Shown: positions 16,698-25,828 of the stretch, piece after piece
Numbering within the stretch: the first letter of the stretch is position 1
Layout of the letters: the number at the start of each line of letters is the position of its first letter
From: Thermoguttaceae bacterium
GTDB lineage: Bacteria > Planctomycetota > Planctomycetia > Pirellulales > Thermoguttaceae
Reading direction: 5' to 3'
DNA length: 64,000 bases
Assembly: GCA_017407125.1 (NCBI GenBank)
Contig: JAFQXE010000007.1
Location: 62,001 to 126,000, forward strand
Program-made: the position numbers and the translations under genes
The notes under the pieces: model-generated
Told to the model about the DNA's origin: nothing
What the model saw: only the letters and a program-made list of their open reading frames with translations
The model's database searches: none

Positions 16698-16725
16698 TTG
16701 CGCAAATTTTCGTTTTTGCTATAAT
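16698..16725 (+). promoter_or_regulatory. Integrase promoter
   Basis: TTGCGC (16698-16703), 16-nt spacer, TATAAT (16720-16725). An AGGAG ribosome site (16757-16761) then lies 8 nt before the integrase ATG. Confidence 0.7.
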
Positions 16726-16769
16726 CAGGGCAGAAATTACAAAGAACACTTTATACAGGAGTTTTTGAG

Positions 16770-18242
16770 ATGGCTTTTATTTCAATGGTTAAGAAAACCG
16801 GAAAATTCAGAGTTTGTTTTTCTCTTGACGGCGTTTCCCAACGTTCTTTTATGCTTCCTACAGGCGACAAGAAAAAGGCGCAGACTGTTTGTAACTACGT
16901 TGACCGGATTCTTGAACAGCGCAAAACCGGCGAGCCGGATTCTATCCTTGCTAACTGGTTGGCGGAACTTACCCCGGACTTGCGGCGTCGGCTGGAAAAG
17001 GCGGAGTTGTTAGAAGCAAAGCAGAAGCCGAAAACAATACAGGATATTATCGACTGGTTCAAAAATCGAGATGTTGAGCCGTCAACGTTGCTGACTTATA
17101 AAAAGGTTGCAAACAATTTGAACGAATTCTTTTCCGCTGATTGTCTGTTAGAAACCATTGACCCGGAACAAGCGGCGCGGTTCTATGATTGGCTGAAAAA
17201 ACATTATGCAGAAGCAACGGCGAAACGCAGAATCAATCTGACAAAACAATTTTTTGCGGAAGCCGTTCGTTTGAACTGGATTATTAAAAGCCCGTTCCGA
17301 TTCTGTAAAGGCGGCGATGTTGTCAATAAAAAGAGATGGCAATATTTAACCGCTGATGAAATTACTAAAGCGCTTGATAAAATACCAAACAAGGAACACC
17401 GGGCGCAAGTTGCGCTGATGAGATTCGGAGGCGTTCGCGGTTCGTCTGAAATGTACCAAATGGATTGGACGCCAGCAACGATTCAATGGAGCGCCGGAAA
17501 TGAACGGGGAAGTATTACAATTCTTGCAGAGAAAACGAAGAAATATGAAGGGAAAGAAAATAGAATCGTTCCATTGCACCCGGTTTTGGAAGCCTGTTTG
17601 CGCGACCTGTTCGACGCGACGCCAGAAGGACAGTTGAAAATGTTTCCCAAAATGCGGAAAACTTCTAATCCGGGAACTTGGCTTAAAAGGGCGCTTTCGT
17701 TCGCCAAAGTCAATATTATTAGAGTATACAATTTGCGGGATTCGTTCTGTAATGATGTTATGGAATCCGTAGGGGGGGACGCCAAAGCATACGAAGCGCT
17801 GACCGGGCATTCTTTCCAGATGGGGCTGAAACATTATCAGCAATACCACAAGTCAAGGAAAGAGAAGGCAGAGGGGCTTTTAATAGACTTTTGGAAGGTT
17901 CAAGAAGCCGCTGAAACGTCAGACGCCGGAAATGCAGGGATAAACGAAAAAGAAGTTGCAGGATTCGCGGCGGAGCAAAACGCCAAACAGCCGGGAAAAC
18001 AAGCAGTAAACAGCGCTGAAAAAGTTGCAGGAAAAGTTGCAGGGCAAGGCGGGGAATCTATCGGAAACGACAGGAACGGGGAAGGACAAGAAAACGCGAA
18101 TGACCCTGAAAATCAAGATGTTTTGCGTATTGTTAGTAATACCTACGGGAAAATGCAAAACGTTCAAGAAATAAAAAAATGGGCGAAACTGGACTCGAAC
18201 CAGCGACATCTACCTTGTAAGGGTAGCGCTCTAACCAACTGA
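16770..18242 (+). CDS. int: Tyrosine recombinase (integrase) of the tRNA-Val element
   Basis: A 490-aa site-specific tyrosine recombinase. An N-terminal arm-binding region (1-75) is followed by a SAM-like core-binding domain (about 88-175, TIQDIIDWFKNRDVEPST) and a catalytic domain (about 188-362). Catalytic R223 (FGGVRGSSE), R323 (YNLRDSF, with Tyr in place of the usual His), H347 (LTGHS) and nucleophile Y356 (KHYQQY) are seen. After residue 380 comes a low-complexity tail of about 95 residues. The last 15 residues (SNQRHLPCKGSALTN) are encoded by the antisense strand of tRNA-Val. The frame crosses the att repeat, so the circular form should instead end with the 66 codons now at 12396-12595. 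It has its own promoter and AGGAG site. Confidence 0.92.
   Translation: MAFISMVKKTGKFRVCFSLDGVSQRSFMLPTGDKKKAQTVCNYVDRILEQRKTGEPDSILANWLAELTPDLRRRLEKAELLEAKQKPKTIQDIIDWFKNRDVEPSTLLTYKKVANNLNEFFSADCLLETIDPEQAARFYDWLKKHYAEATAKRRINLTKQFFAEAVRLNWIIKSPFRFCKGGDVVNKKRWQYLTADEITKALDKIPNKEHRAQVALMRFGGVRGSSEMYQMDWTPATIQWSAGNERGSITILAEKTKKYEGKENRIVPLHPVLEACLRDLFDATPEGQLKMFPKMRKTSNPGTWLKRALSFAKVNIIRVYNLRDSFCNDVMESVGGDAKAYEALTGHSFQMGLKHYQQYHKSRKEKAEGLLIDFWKVQEAAETSDAGNAGINEKEVAGFAAEQNAKQPGKQAVNSAEKVAGKVAGQGGESIGNDRNGEGQENANDPENQDVLRIVSNTYGKMQNVQEIKKWAKLDSNQRHLPCKGSALTN
18155..18195. repeat. Right attachment site (41-bp direct repeat)
   Basis: Identical to 12355-12395. It restores the 3' end of tRNA-Val and lies inside the integrase reading frame (codons for QNVQEIKKWAKLD). 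Confidence 0.88.
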
Positions 18243-18253
18243 GCTAATCGCCC
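18180..18253 (-). tRNA. tRNA-Val (UAC)
   Basis: The cloverleaf reads on the minus strand: acceptor GGGCGAT with TTCGCCC (six pairs, then a T-T mismatch next to the T arm) and discriminator A, D-arm GCTC/GAGC, anticodon stem CTACC/GGTAG with loop CTTACAA (anticodon UAC, valine), T-loop TTCGAGT. CCA is not encoded. A TTTTTTAT run follows the 3' end. It is the integration target of the adjacent element; its 3' 15 nt belong to the att repeat. Confidence 0.93.
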
Positions 18254-18390
18254 TTTGCGAAATGAAATTACAATATGTAATTATATTGATTATTGCTTTT
18301 TGTCAAGGGGGCAAGGCAAAACGGTCAAAATGGCAAAAAACCGATGCGGTCTGCCTTGAAAAACTTTAGTAAGAAGGGGATCACAAAAAA

Positions 18391-18712
18391 GCAAGCGGCC
18401 AACGGGAGCGAGTACAATACGTCTCAGGCGGCAGCGGGGATTGGGAGCGGCGCCTCGCCGCCTTGAAAAAACTTTCGGTCGCCAGCAAGCTGGCTCCCTT
18501 TTAGGGAAGTTTTTTCAAGTCTTATGAGGGGAAAACCTTTTTTGAAAAAAAGGTTCTTCCCCTCAAACTCCCCTTTCCAAAAAACTTTAGTAAGGGATAA
18601 ATCTTAGTATTATCAATAACGTAAGCGACCAACGGGAGCGAGAACAATACGTCTCGCGCGGTAGCGCGGTTTGGGAGCCGACCCTGTCGGCCGCCTCGCC
18701 GCCGGCCCGGTT
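18391..18712. repeat. Intergenic mosaic repeat, copy 2 (C-A-B-C)
   Basis: Module C (about 18391-18463), module A (18462-18519, CTTGAAAAAAC...TTTTTTCAAG), module B (18522-18598, hairpin GAGGGGAAAACC/GGTTCTTCCCCTC then AAAACTTTAGTAAGGG), and a second C (about 18604-18712). This is the most complete arrangement in the window. No gene is seen in 18254-18792. Confidence 0.88.
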
Positions 18713-18792
18713 GAATTATCTTCAAAACTTGCTATAATTCATTCATCTATATTATTTACAACAACCCGGTTATATCGGAGAAAGATTCAGCC

Positions 18793-19809
18793 ATGACTAA
18801 AACGCGAGTCGCTATTTTAGGCGCGACGGGGTACACCGCCAGCGAATTGATTCACCTGTTTGCCCGCCATCCGTACGCGGAAATCACCGCATTGACAACG
18901 CGCAGCGAAGACCGTCCGCACGTTGCCGACGTCCATCCGTCTGTCCGCGGGCTTTTGGACTTGTATCTTGAACCGCTCACAGACGACGAGCTGGCGGCGC
19001 GCGCGGACTGCGTGTTCTGTTGTCTGCCGCACAAGGCGTCGGCTGACCGCGTGCCGGGGCTGCTGGACAGAGGAATGAAGGTTATCGACCTCTCCGCCGA
19101 CTATCGTCTGGACGACGCTCAGACGTTTACGGAATGGTACGGCGAAACCCACCCTGATCCGGACCGGTTGGGCAAGACGCCCTACGGACTGCCGGAACTG
19201 TTTCGAGACAAGATCGTCGGCGCGAATCTGGTTGCCAATCCCGGCTGCTATCCGACGTCGTCGATTCTCCCGCTGACGCCGCTGCTGCTCAACGGGTACA
19301 TCAAGCCGGAAGACATTATTATCGACTCCAAATCCGGAACCAGCGGAGCGGGGAAATCGCTCAAGCCGGGGAACATGTACTGCACCGTCAACGAGAACTT
19401 TCAGGCGTACGGCGTCGGCACGCACCGTCACAGACCGGAAATCGAACAGGTTATCGCCCGCAAGACCGGGACGCTGCCGTCGGTGATTTTCACGCCGCAC
19501 CTGGTCGCCATGGACAGAGGCATTTTCACCACGACGTACTCGCTTCCCGCCAAGGCGGCAGACGAAAAAGAGCTTATCGCCTGTCTGCGAGACTTTTATA
19601 AAAACGAGCAGTTCGTTCGCGTTATGGATACGCTGCCCAGCGTCAAGGCTGTGGCGCATACGAACTTCTGCGACATGACTGTTCGCGTTGTCCGCAACCG
19701 CGTTATGACGCTCAGCTGCATCGACAACCTCGTTAAAGGCGCGTCCGGCGCCGCGCTGCAGAACTTCAATATTCTGTACGGATACCCGGAAAACACCGCG
19801 TTGATTTAG
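18793..19809 (+). CDS. argC: N-acetyl-gamma-glutamyl-phosphate reductase (ArgC)
   Basis: A 338-aa enzyme of arginine biosynthesis. It reduces N-acetylglutamyl-5-phosphate to the semialdehyde with NADPH. The N-terminal Rossmann motif (VAILGATGYTASELI, 6-20), catalytic C152 in VANPGCYPTS and the SGTSGAGK loop (about residues 181-188) are all present, with the typical C-terminal FVRVM...VKAVAHTN segment. The start is supported by GGAGAAAG about 10 nt upstream of the ATG. No other arg gene is adjacent. It is followed by an F-type heptamer repeat immediately after the stop. Confidence 0.95.
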   Translation: MTKTRVAILGATGYTASELIHLFARHPYAEITALTTRSEDRPHVADVHPSVRGLLDLYLEPLTDDELAARADCVFCCLPHKASADRVPGLLDRGMKVIDLSADYRLDDAQTFTEWYGETHPDPDRLGKTPYGLPELFRDKIVGANLVANPGCYPTSSILPLTPLLLNGYIKPEDIIIDSKSGTSGAGKSLKPGNMYCTVNENFQAYGVGTHRHRPEIEQVIARKTGTLPSVIFTPHLVAMDRGIFTTTYSLPAKAADEKELIACLRDFYKNEQFVRVMDTLPSVKAVAHTNFCDMTVRVVRNRVMTLSCIDNLVKGASGAALQNFNILYGYPENTALI

Positions 19810-19950
19810 TTGCGAGTAGCGAGTTGCGAGTAGCGAGAAATAATATCCCAACAGCCAAACGTTTCACGCTCGCGGGTTTACACCCTTAGCTCGCCTAAGC
19901 GTAACTACGCTCCCGTTGATCGCTCCGTTACCGCCTTCCATTCCCTACTC
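19810..19950. repeat. Heptamer repeat (F) and D-type segment between argC and folE
   Basis: Directly after the argC stop, TTGCGAG/TAGCGAG units repeat in tandem (19810-19838). A D-type segment follows: GTTTACACCCTTAGCTCGCC, CGTAACTACG and CCGTTACCGCCTTCCATTCC. It is the same sequence vocabulary as 28604-28920, 35880-36065 and 61438-61620. Confidence 0.75.
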
Positions 19951-19970
19951 CCTATTCCCCATTCCCTAAT

Positions 19971-20564
19971 ATGATTGACAAACCACGAATCGAAAAAGCC
20001 GTTCGAGAAATCCTGCTCGCTATTGGCGAGAACCCGGACAGAGAAGGGTTGCTGGAAACGCCGGCGCGCGTTGCCAGAATGTACGAAGAGATTTTTTCAG
20101 GGCTGGATCAAGACCCGGCGATTCATCTGAAAAAGTTCTTTACGGAAGAGTATAACGAAGTCGTGCTTGTAAAGGACATTTCTTTTAACAGCATGTGCGA
20201 GCATCATCTTATGCCTTTCTTCGGGAAAGTTCATATCGGATACATTCCCGGCGGGAAGGTGATCGGTCTGAGCAAGATGGCGCGCGTTGTCGAAACGATC
20301 GCCCGCCGTCCGCAGATTCAGGAACGCATGACGGAATCCATCGCCAAACTGATGGTCGAAGAGCTTCACGTCAAAGGCGTTGCAGTTATCGTCGAAGCGG
20401 TTCATACATGTATGACAATGCGCGGGATCAAAAAACCGGGTTCGAAATGCGTTACATCGGCGTTAAAGGGCGTGTTTATGAAGAACCCTGCTGCGAGAAG
20501 CGAACTGCTTACGCTCATTTTCGGACACGAGCACGGCGGCGCCGGCGTGTTTGATATAGATTGA
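19971..20564 (+). CDS. folE: GTP cyclohydrolase I (FolE)
   Basis: A 197-aa enzyme converting GTP to 7,8-dihydroneopterin triphosphate, the first step of folate (and tetrahydrobiopterin/queuosine) synthesis. Zinc ligands C76 and H79 in MCEHHLMPF and C147 in HTCMTMRG are present, as are [10 protein letters not shown] (99-108), RPQIQER and the C-terminal SALKG. The length matches the bacterial family (about 190-220 aa). No ribosome site is obvious before the ATG (CCCTAATATG). The gene stands alone among repeat-filled gaps on both sides. Confidence 0.96.
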   Translation: MIDKPRIEKAVREILLAIGENPDREGLLETPARVARMYEEIFSGLDQDPAIHLKKFFTEEYNEVVLVKDISFNSMCEHHLMPFFGKVHIGYIPGGKVIGLSKMARVVETIARRPQIQERMTESIAKLMVEELHVKGVAVIVEAVHTCMTMRGIKKPGSKCVTSALKGVFMKNPAARSELLTLIFGHEHGGAGVFDID

Positions 20565-20579
20565 TGTTGCGGCGTTTTG

Positions 20580-21045
20580 TTAGCTCGTCCGTTCACGGAT
20601 TTGACGGATTAGACGGATTTTCACCGATTGGTTATTCTAATTCTATAATCCTTCCCCTTACTAAAGTTTTTTGGAAAGAGGAGTTTGAGGGGAAGAACCT
20701 TTTTTTCAAAAAAGGTTTTCCCCTCATATCATTTCGAATAATAACCTCGATATAATTCCCTTGAAAAAACTTCCCTAACAGGGAGCCAGCTTGCTGGCGA
20801 CCGAAAGTTTTTTCAAGGCGGACGGCGGCGAGGCGCCGCTCCCAGTCCGCGCTGCCGCGGTGCGAAGGCGCACACCCAATCCGCGCTGCCGCGCGAGACG
20901 TATTATAACCGCTCCCGTTGGTCGCTTACTCTTTTCTTACTATTTAGCCGCAAAGAACGCAGAGAACGCATAGTTTTTAAAACTTCGCGAACATTCTCCG
21001 CGCCTCTGCGTCTCCGCGTGAGGCTTTTCCGGGCGCCTCGCCGCC
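20580..21045. repeat. Intergenic mosaic repeat, copy 3 (inverted B-A-C plus E and D)
   Basis: An E segment (ACGGATTTGACGGATTAGAC at about 20594) is followed by modules in reverse orientation: B (about 20645-20730), A (20760-20817, starts TTGAAAAAACTTCCC and ends AGTTTTTTCAAG) and C (about 20818-20928). A D-type tail follows (GCAAAGAACGCAGAGAACGC, about 20948). No gene is seen here. Confidence 0.85.
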
Positions 21046-21054
21046 CGGTTCGCC

Positions 21055-22239
21055 TTAGGGGTTCTCTTGTCCTCCCGACTCTTTGTAATTCAGCGCGTTC
21101 ATGAGCTGGAAGAAGGATTCCTGGCTCGAGACGCCGATGTCGAAGTCTTCCGCGTTGTGGGCTGTTACAACGTGGTCTTCTCTCTTAACAATCTTCCAGC
21201 AGGACTGCGGGATGTTGTTGATAATATACGGGTGATGGCTGGTAACGATAAACTGCATGTCTTTGCGGCTGGAGACGATTTCGTCCACGACGCTGTCGAT
21301 GCAGTTGACGCCCAGCGAGTTCTCCAGCTCGTCAATCAGAAGCACCGATTCCAGCGGCAGAATCTGGATATTGACGATGTGCGCCAGCGTCTTAAGCATG
21401 CCGTAAGAGATCTCGTTTTGAGGAATCCAGTGGTTGGCTTCCCGGATTTCCAGCATGATAAAGTCGCCGATGATGTCCGCCCGCAAGTCCTGAACGGTCG
21501 GGAAAATGCGGATGTAATGCTCTTTAACCCGGTCGACGATTTCCGGGAAGACGTAATACAGAATCGCCAGTTTGGACAGGATGTTAAACGTCGTGTCGTT
21601 GACAAACCACGTATAGTTGGCGGAGACGTATTCCTTAAGAGAGTCGAGCGAGCTGGCGGGCAGATAGTTGTTCAAGTCCGGCTCCGCCTCGAACATGAAC
21701 ACCTGTTTGAGCTGCTCGTTGACGTGAATGATATTCGGCTCGCTTTTGAAAATCGACAGAGCGCTGCGGTCAGGCGAAATCTTGGGCATCTTGCCGAACC
21801 CTGCCATGACAATTTCGTCGTCGGCGCGGCGGAAGATTTCTTCCCCGTTGATGTGCAGCGTCTCTTCCGAAATGGACAGCTGGGAAATCGGCGAATTCGT
21901 CCAGCCGACCGGTTTCGTCTTGAACGACCAGCGGCAATGCTGAATTTCCTCTTCCGGCTCGCCCGACCCGATGGAATGGAACGAACGTTTGGGCGCGACG
22001 TCCGGGCGGATGTCAAACTTCATGGTAAAATGAGCGTTGGTCGAGAACTTGTCTCCCCACGCGTCCAGACCGCGCAGTTTGTGGTCTGCCATGCATTGAA
22101 TCATCTTGTACAGACTCTTCAAAATCATGGTTTTTCCCATGCCGGAAGCGCCGACAAGGAGCGTCAGCTTGTCAAACGTCGTTTTTGTTACGTGAAGTCC
22201 AGAAACGCTGTTGGAATATTCGATGGATCTAATAAGCAT
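21055..22239 (-). CDS. AAA family ATPase (SMC/RecF-type P-loop protein)
   Basis: A 394-aa single-gene ATPase. Walker A GASGMGKT (30-37) lies near the N-terminus, Walker B VLLIDELENS (299-308) near the end, followed by an H-loop-like TSHHPYIIN. The spacing is that of ABC/SMC-like 'AAA_21' ATPases, as found in retron, OLD and other defence effectors. No nuclease (TOPRIM) or toxin domain is fused, and no obvious partner gene adjoins it. The C-terminal tail reads GVSSQESFFQLMNALNYKESG. Composition is like the neighbours, with no sign of recent transfer. A housekeeping or a defence role are both possible. Confidence 0.8.
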   Translation of the reverse strand: MLIRSIEYSNSVSGLHVTKTTFDKLTLLVGASGMGKTMILKSLYKMIQCMADHKLRGLDAWGDKFSTNAHFTMKFDIRPDVAPKRSFHSIGSGEPEEEIQHCRWSFKTKPVGWTNSPISQLSISEETLHINGEEIFRRADDEIVMAGFGKMPKISPDRSALSIFKSEPNIIHVNEQLKQVFMFEAEPDLNNYLPASSLDSLKEYVSANYTWFVNDTTFNILSKLAILYYVFPEIVDRVKEHYIRIFPTVQDLRADIIGDFIMLEIREANHWIPQNEISYGMLKTLAHIVNIQILPLESVLLIDELENSLGVNCIDSVVDEIVSSRKDMQFIVTSHHPYIINNIPQSCWKIVKREDHVVTAHNAEDFDIGVSSQESFFQLMNALNYKESGGQENP

Positions 22240-22284
22240 GATGTTAGTTGCGAGTTACGAGTTGCGAGTTGCGAGATTTTATCT

Positions 22285-23100
22285 CTAAAGTGTTTTCAAA
22301 AAATCGGCGATGGCGGCGGCGTACTCGTCTGGATGTTCCATGGGTGCGAGGTGTCCGCCGGGGACGGTGGCGCGAACGGCGTTGGGCATGGCGGCGGCGA
22401 GGGCGTCGAGCGATTCCGGCGTGGAAAGGACGTCGTCTTTTCCGCCGATGACCAGAGCGGGCGTTTGGATTTCACCCAGTCGAGCGGTGTAATCTTTACG
22501 CTGCGCCATGCCGCGAGCCGCTGCGGCGACGCCTTTCGGGTTGTTGCCGGAAACCATCTTGCGATACGTCTCCAGCGCGTCGTGACACGTAGACAACGAT
22601 TCCGGCGCGAACAGGTTGTTGAGCATCGCATCAGCCAGGAACGTGCACGAGTCTTCCTTCTCGACCCGTTTTGCGGTTTGCAGACGTTTGGCGGCTCCTT
22701 CCGGCGAATCCGCCTTGGCGTTTGTATCGGAAACGACCAGTCCCAAAAGACGATCCGGGCAGCGATTCCAGATCTCCCAGCCCACGTATCCGCCCATTGA
22801 CAAACCGCAGTAGACGAACTTGGATGAGAAAAGCGCGTCGGCAATTCGGATAATCTGATCTGCCATGTCCGTCATGGTTGTAACAGACCCGGCGGGGACG
22901 TCCGACAACTCCTCGCCGTCTCTGAAAATATCGCCAAACCCGATAAAGTTGGGGAAAATGAGCGCGTAATGGTTCAAGATATATTCGTCGTTAAACAAAC
23001 GCGCAACAACGTCCTTCCACATTTCAGACGTGAACGGGAATCCATGTCCGAAAAAGACGGGAATCAGGGCGCTTTCGGGGTGAAAACAGTCGTGTGACAT
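22285..23100 (-). CDS. Alpha/beta hydrolase
   Basis: A 271-aa cytoplasmic hydrolase. The oxyanion segment is FFGHGFPFTSEMW; the nucleophile elbow is CGLSMGGYVG, Asp lies in GGKDDVLS and His in GGHLAPMEHP. This arrangement is typical of esterases and meta-cleavage-type hydrolases; the substrate is unknown. The ATG at 23100 lies one base after the stop of the preceding glycosidase gene and has GGATAA upstream, so it is chosen over a longer frame overlapping that gene. Co-translation with the secreted glycosidase is likely. It is followed by an F-type heptamer repeat. Confidence 0.88.
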   Translation of the reverse strand: MSHDCFHPESALIPVFFGHGFPFTSEMWKDVVARLFNDEYILNHYALIFPNFIGFGDIFRDGEELSDVPAGSVTTMTDMADQIIRIADALFSSKFVYCGLSMGGYVGWEIWNRCPDRLLGLVVSDTNAKADSPEGAAKRLQTAKRVEKEDSCTFLADAMLNNLFAPESLSTCHDALETYRKMVSGNNPKGVAAAARGMAQRKDYTARLGEIQTPALVIGGKDDVLSTPESLDALAAAMPNAVRATVPGGHLAPMEHPDEYAAAIADFLKTL

Positions 23101-23101
23101 A

Positions 23102-25822
23102 TTATTTATCCTTCGGGGTAATAACCATCTCGTACCAGACGGTTTTGTATTTCGGGTCAAGTTCAATGACAACGCCGTTTCCGCTGCGGCGGACGGGAAC
23201 GCTTTGCACGCGGTTTCCAGTTCCGTCGAGGGCGTAGACAGTAACCGAGTCTGCGTCGCTTACGCTGTCAATTATAAGGGAGGCGGGAACGCCTTCGCAC
23301 AGCGTCGGGCCTTGTCCCCAGCGGCTGCCGCACGTCCAGCGGCCGTCGCCCAAGTCTTCCAGATCCATGTCTGTATTGACGACCAGCGCGGTGGCGGCGA
23401 TGAGGTATCGATTCGGCTTCGCCTCAACCATCGTGAACGTAATCCAGTCCTGCCGCGTTTTCGCCGGTTTGAGAGTAACCTTGCCGAACCCGGACAGGGC
23501 GCCCAGGTCAAACGTTCTGCCGTTGACGAACCCGGTAAACGCTTTCGCTTTGGGCGCGCTGACGGTAAAGAACCCTTTGTCGGGAACCTGGAAATCACAG
23601 TACAGTTCGCCCGTCTCGGAACGAATCCATTTGACGTCCATTCCGCCCAAGCGTTCTGGAATGGCGTTGATGTTTTGCGTCATATTGTTTTGACCGTAAA
23701 TCGCCCCGGCGGTGTCGGGCAGAACAACGCCGGTTCTAACCGCCCACGGCAGAGAGTAGTCCAGCCCAAGGGCGTCCAGAACGCGATGGTATTTGGACAG
23801 ACAGTTGGTCATGACTTTCTTTTCTTTATCAATCGTCATTGTCGGCGCCTGAACGAGGTTGTATCCGGCGGCTTTGACGTCCCCGCGGGCGAAAATCGCG
23901 TTACACGCCGGCAGGTGCGCCGTCTTGCCGAGGTTGGACGCCATGTCGAAGAACGCGCTGCAAATCGGCGGGTCGTAGTCGTTGTTGTGTTTCCACGCAA
24001 ACTGGAAAATGCCAGACCAGTCCTGGAACGCCGCCATCGAAAACGCCATCAGGTTGCCTTCGGCGCAGTACGGGTTCGGGAACGGGTGATCGTATTCGCT
24101 GACCGTCAGGGGCTTGTTCATAACGCGAACGGCGGCAAGGCGGTTAAGCGTTGAAGAATTAGCAGCCGGCGAGTTGACCAGAGCGAGATTTCTGACGTAC
24201 CAGTTGTTTGGGTCCCACGGGCGGCCGGGGAAGACCGGGTGATTCCAGTAGGCGTGAATGTCACAGTAATCCAGCTGCGCCTGAGCGTTCCAGTATCCGT
24301 ACTGAAGCTGAGTCCCGCTGACGGGCTGTTTGGCGCCCAGCGACTTGATATAGTTGTACATCTCCAGCCAGTAGGTCTTTTCGACGTCGTAGAGGAAATC
24401 GGTAAAGTCCTGTCGGGCGACGTCGTTTGAGAAGCCTACGCCGTTCTTTTTCGGAACGGAAACGGTTCCCTCTTCGAGCGATTCGGAATCCGAGATTCCA
24501 AACGTCCCGCCGGGAACGAGAGAGACGTCGGTAATCCAGTACGTAATGCCCGCCTTGAATCCGCCAAAGGAGATGCGGGCTTTGTCGTCGTCTCTGTCCG
24601 CGACAAACGTGAATTCGTACGTCTTCCAGTTGGTTTCCGTTTTGAAATGCTGACGGAAAGCAATCGTACTCCACGGGTCGTGCTGTTCCACCATGCCAAC
24701 GCTCATTTCTGTCAGAGAGCTGGTTTTGCATTTGAATTTGAGCGTGTACGGCATTCCGTCTTTCGAGGACAAGCCGTTGCGGTGAAGCTGGGGAACCCAG
24801 GAGACTTCGCCCATCTTGTTGACCTGAATTTTCAGAACTTTCCCGTTAGCGGCAGCCGGGTCGTCGACAACCTCTGCCGGGACGTCGCAAACGGCGTCGC
24901 GCTGAAGATCCCACGTTTGACGAGTGCGATCCGGGAACGACTCAAACTCGCCGTCGGGAATCATGTTCTCGCCGAAGGGAATCGTCTTGCTTGCCCAGGC
25001 GGTTTTCAGAGCGTCGGTCGTTTTGTACTTCTTTGAAAGCCAGTCGTTCCAGATCTTTCGGAAATCGGACGCGTACGGTTCCGGGAGTTTGTCCAGCTGT
25101 CCGCACGCCCAAGAGCAGAAAACGCTGTTTTCGTTGTTGATCTCGATCATCGCAACGCCGGGATCGTCAACGTAGGCTTTTTTCGTGTACGGGTTGTAAT
25201 GCGTCAGCAAATCCTTGGCGTACTTTTTCTGATATTCGATCATTTGCGGCTGGAAGTTATCCAAGCCCTTGTCGTACTTCGGAACGTTGTCGTCGTTGTA
25301 CATGCCGTCGCGCTGGTCAAGCTGACGTCCGACGTGAAGGTTAATATTGATGTAAACGCCGTAGCGTTCCAGCTGATAAATCAGATAGTCGAGCTTTTCC
25401 ATCTGCGTTTCAGACAGATCGAGATGGTTTTTGCAGTTTTCCCCGCCCCAGATAACTCGAGAATCCATGTGATGAAGCCGGACGGCGTTGATTCCAAACC
25501 GGGCTAACGTCTGCGCCAGACGCTCAGCGTCTTCGTGACTTTCAGGGAACTCGGCGGTAAAGCACAGGTTCGTTCCGACAAACCGGACGGGACCTTTGTC
25601 CGAAACGAAATGGTCGCCCTCAATCCGCAAAAAGCCGTCCGCCCCAGCAGGAGTGGGCGTTGACCACGTCCGGACGTTGGTGATGTTGTCCGGCGCCCCT
25701 TTGGTTATGGAAAAGGGAAACATCGGGGCGAACCCCTCGCTGTTAAAGACGACCTTTTCTCCGGCAAAAACTGACGACGCTGTCAGAAGAACGGTTAATA
25801 GAGCTAGTTGGATGCGTTTCAT
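23102..25822 (-). CDS. Secreted clan GH-A-like glycoside hydrolase
   Basis: A 906-aa exported protein. Residues 1-20 are a signal peptide (KRIQLALLTVLLTASSVFA). The TIM-barrel start is FVGTNLCFTAEF...FGINAVRLHHMD (81-120). The acid/base glutamate is probably E231 in IEINNENS, and a second glutamate in VSEYDHPF (in the second half) is the likely nucleophile. Between them lies an insertion (about 280-440) with the look of a carbohydrate-binding beta-sandwich (TRQTWDLQRDAVCDVP, GGFKAGITYWITDVSL). The C-terminal beta-domain is about 730-906. The overall plan resembles GH5/GH39/GH2-type enzymes; the exact family and substrate are not decidable here. It is coupled to the downstream hydrolase. Confidence 0.82.
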   Translation of the reverse strand: MKRIQLALLTVLLTASSVFAGEKVVFNSEGFAPMFPFSITKGAPDNITNVRTWSTPTPAGADGFLRIEGDHFVSDKGPVRFVGTNLCFTAEFPESHEDAERLAQTLARFGINAVRLHHMDSRVIWGGENCKNHLDLSETQMEKLDYLIYQLERYGVYININLHVGRQLDQRDGMYNDDNVPKYDKGLDNFQPQMIEYQKKYAKDLLTHYNPYTKKAYVDDPGVAMIEINNENSVFCSWACGQLDKLPEPYASDFRKIWNDWLSKKYKTTDALKTAWASKTIPFGENMIPDGEFESFPDRTRQTWDLQRDAVCDVPAEVVDDPAAANGKVLKIQVNKMGEVSWVPQLHRNGLSSKDGMPYTLKFKCKTSSLTEMSVGMVEQHDPWSTIAFRQHFKTETNWKTYEFTFVADRDDDKARISFGGFKAGITYWITDVSLVPGGTFGISDSESLEEGTVSVPKKNGVGFSNDVARQDFTDFLYDVEKTYWLEMYNYIKSLGAKQPVSGTQLQYGYWNAQAQLDYCDIHAYWNHPVFPGRPWDPNNWYVRNLALVNSPAANSSTLNRLAAVRVMNKPLTVSEYDHPFPNPYCAEGNLMAFSMAAFQDWSGIFQFAWKHNNDYDPPICSAFFDMASNLGKTAHLPACNAIFARGDVKAAGYNLVQAPTMTIDKEKKVMTNCLSKYHRVLDALGLDYSLPWAVRTGVVLPDTAGAIYGQNNMTQNINAIPERLGGMDVKWIRSETGELYCDFQVPDKGFFTVSAPKAKAFTGFVNGRTFDLGALSGFGKVTLKPAKTRQDWITFTMVEAKPNRYLIAATALVVNTDMDLEDLGDGRWTCGSRWGQGPTLCEGVPASLIIDSVSDADSVTVYALDGTGNRVQSVPVRRSGNGVVIELDPKYKTVWYEMVITPKDK

Positions 25823-25828
25823 GATAGT

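Larger units (their letters stand above)
12355..18195. mobile_element. Integrative element in tRNA-Val (5,800-bp period)
   Basis: Two identical 41-bp direct repeats (12355-12395 and 18155-18195) are exactly 5,800 bp apart. The right copy contains the 3' end of an intact tRNA-Val; the left is the displaced 3' end. Between them lie an AT-rich iteron region, an HTH protein, a PrimPol-DUF3987 replication protein and a tyrosine integrase ending inside the tRNA, the standard layout of tRNA-targeting integrative elements. No capsid, packaging or conjugation genes are present, so this is a minimal self-replicating or satellite-like element that would rely on another element for transfer. Two small antisense RNAs are predicted. 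Confidence 0.88.

Noticed and set aside
18462..18792. Short frames inside mosaic repeats that recur identically (for example MKKLSVASKLAPYCRSFFKV in modules A)
   Set aside because: They are translations of a palindromic repeat, without ribosome sites, and appear at every copy.
21055..22239. Reading the AAA ATPase as a complete OLD or retron-type defence effector
   Set aside because: No TOPRIM, nuclease or toxin domain and no partner gene or reverse transcriptase is nearby; only the ATPase is supported.
21067..22800. A 577-codon plus-strand frame opposite the AAA ATPase and hydrolase
   Set aside because: It spans two well-supported minus-strand genes and the F repeat, and its residue composition (R/V/D/H-rich) is that of a reverse-complement shadow.
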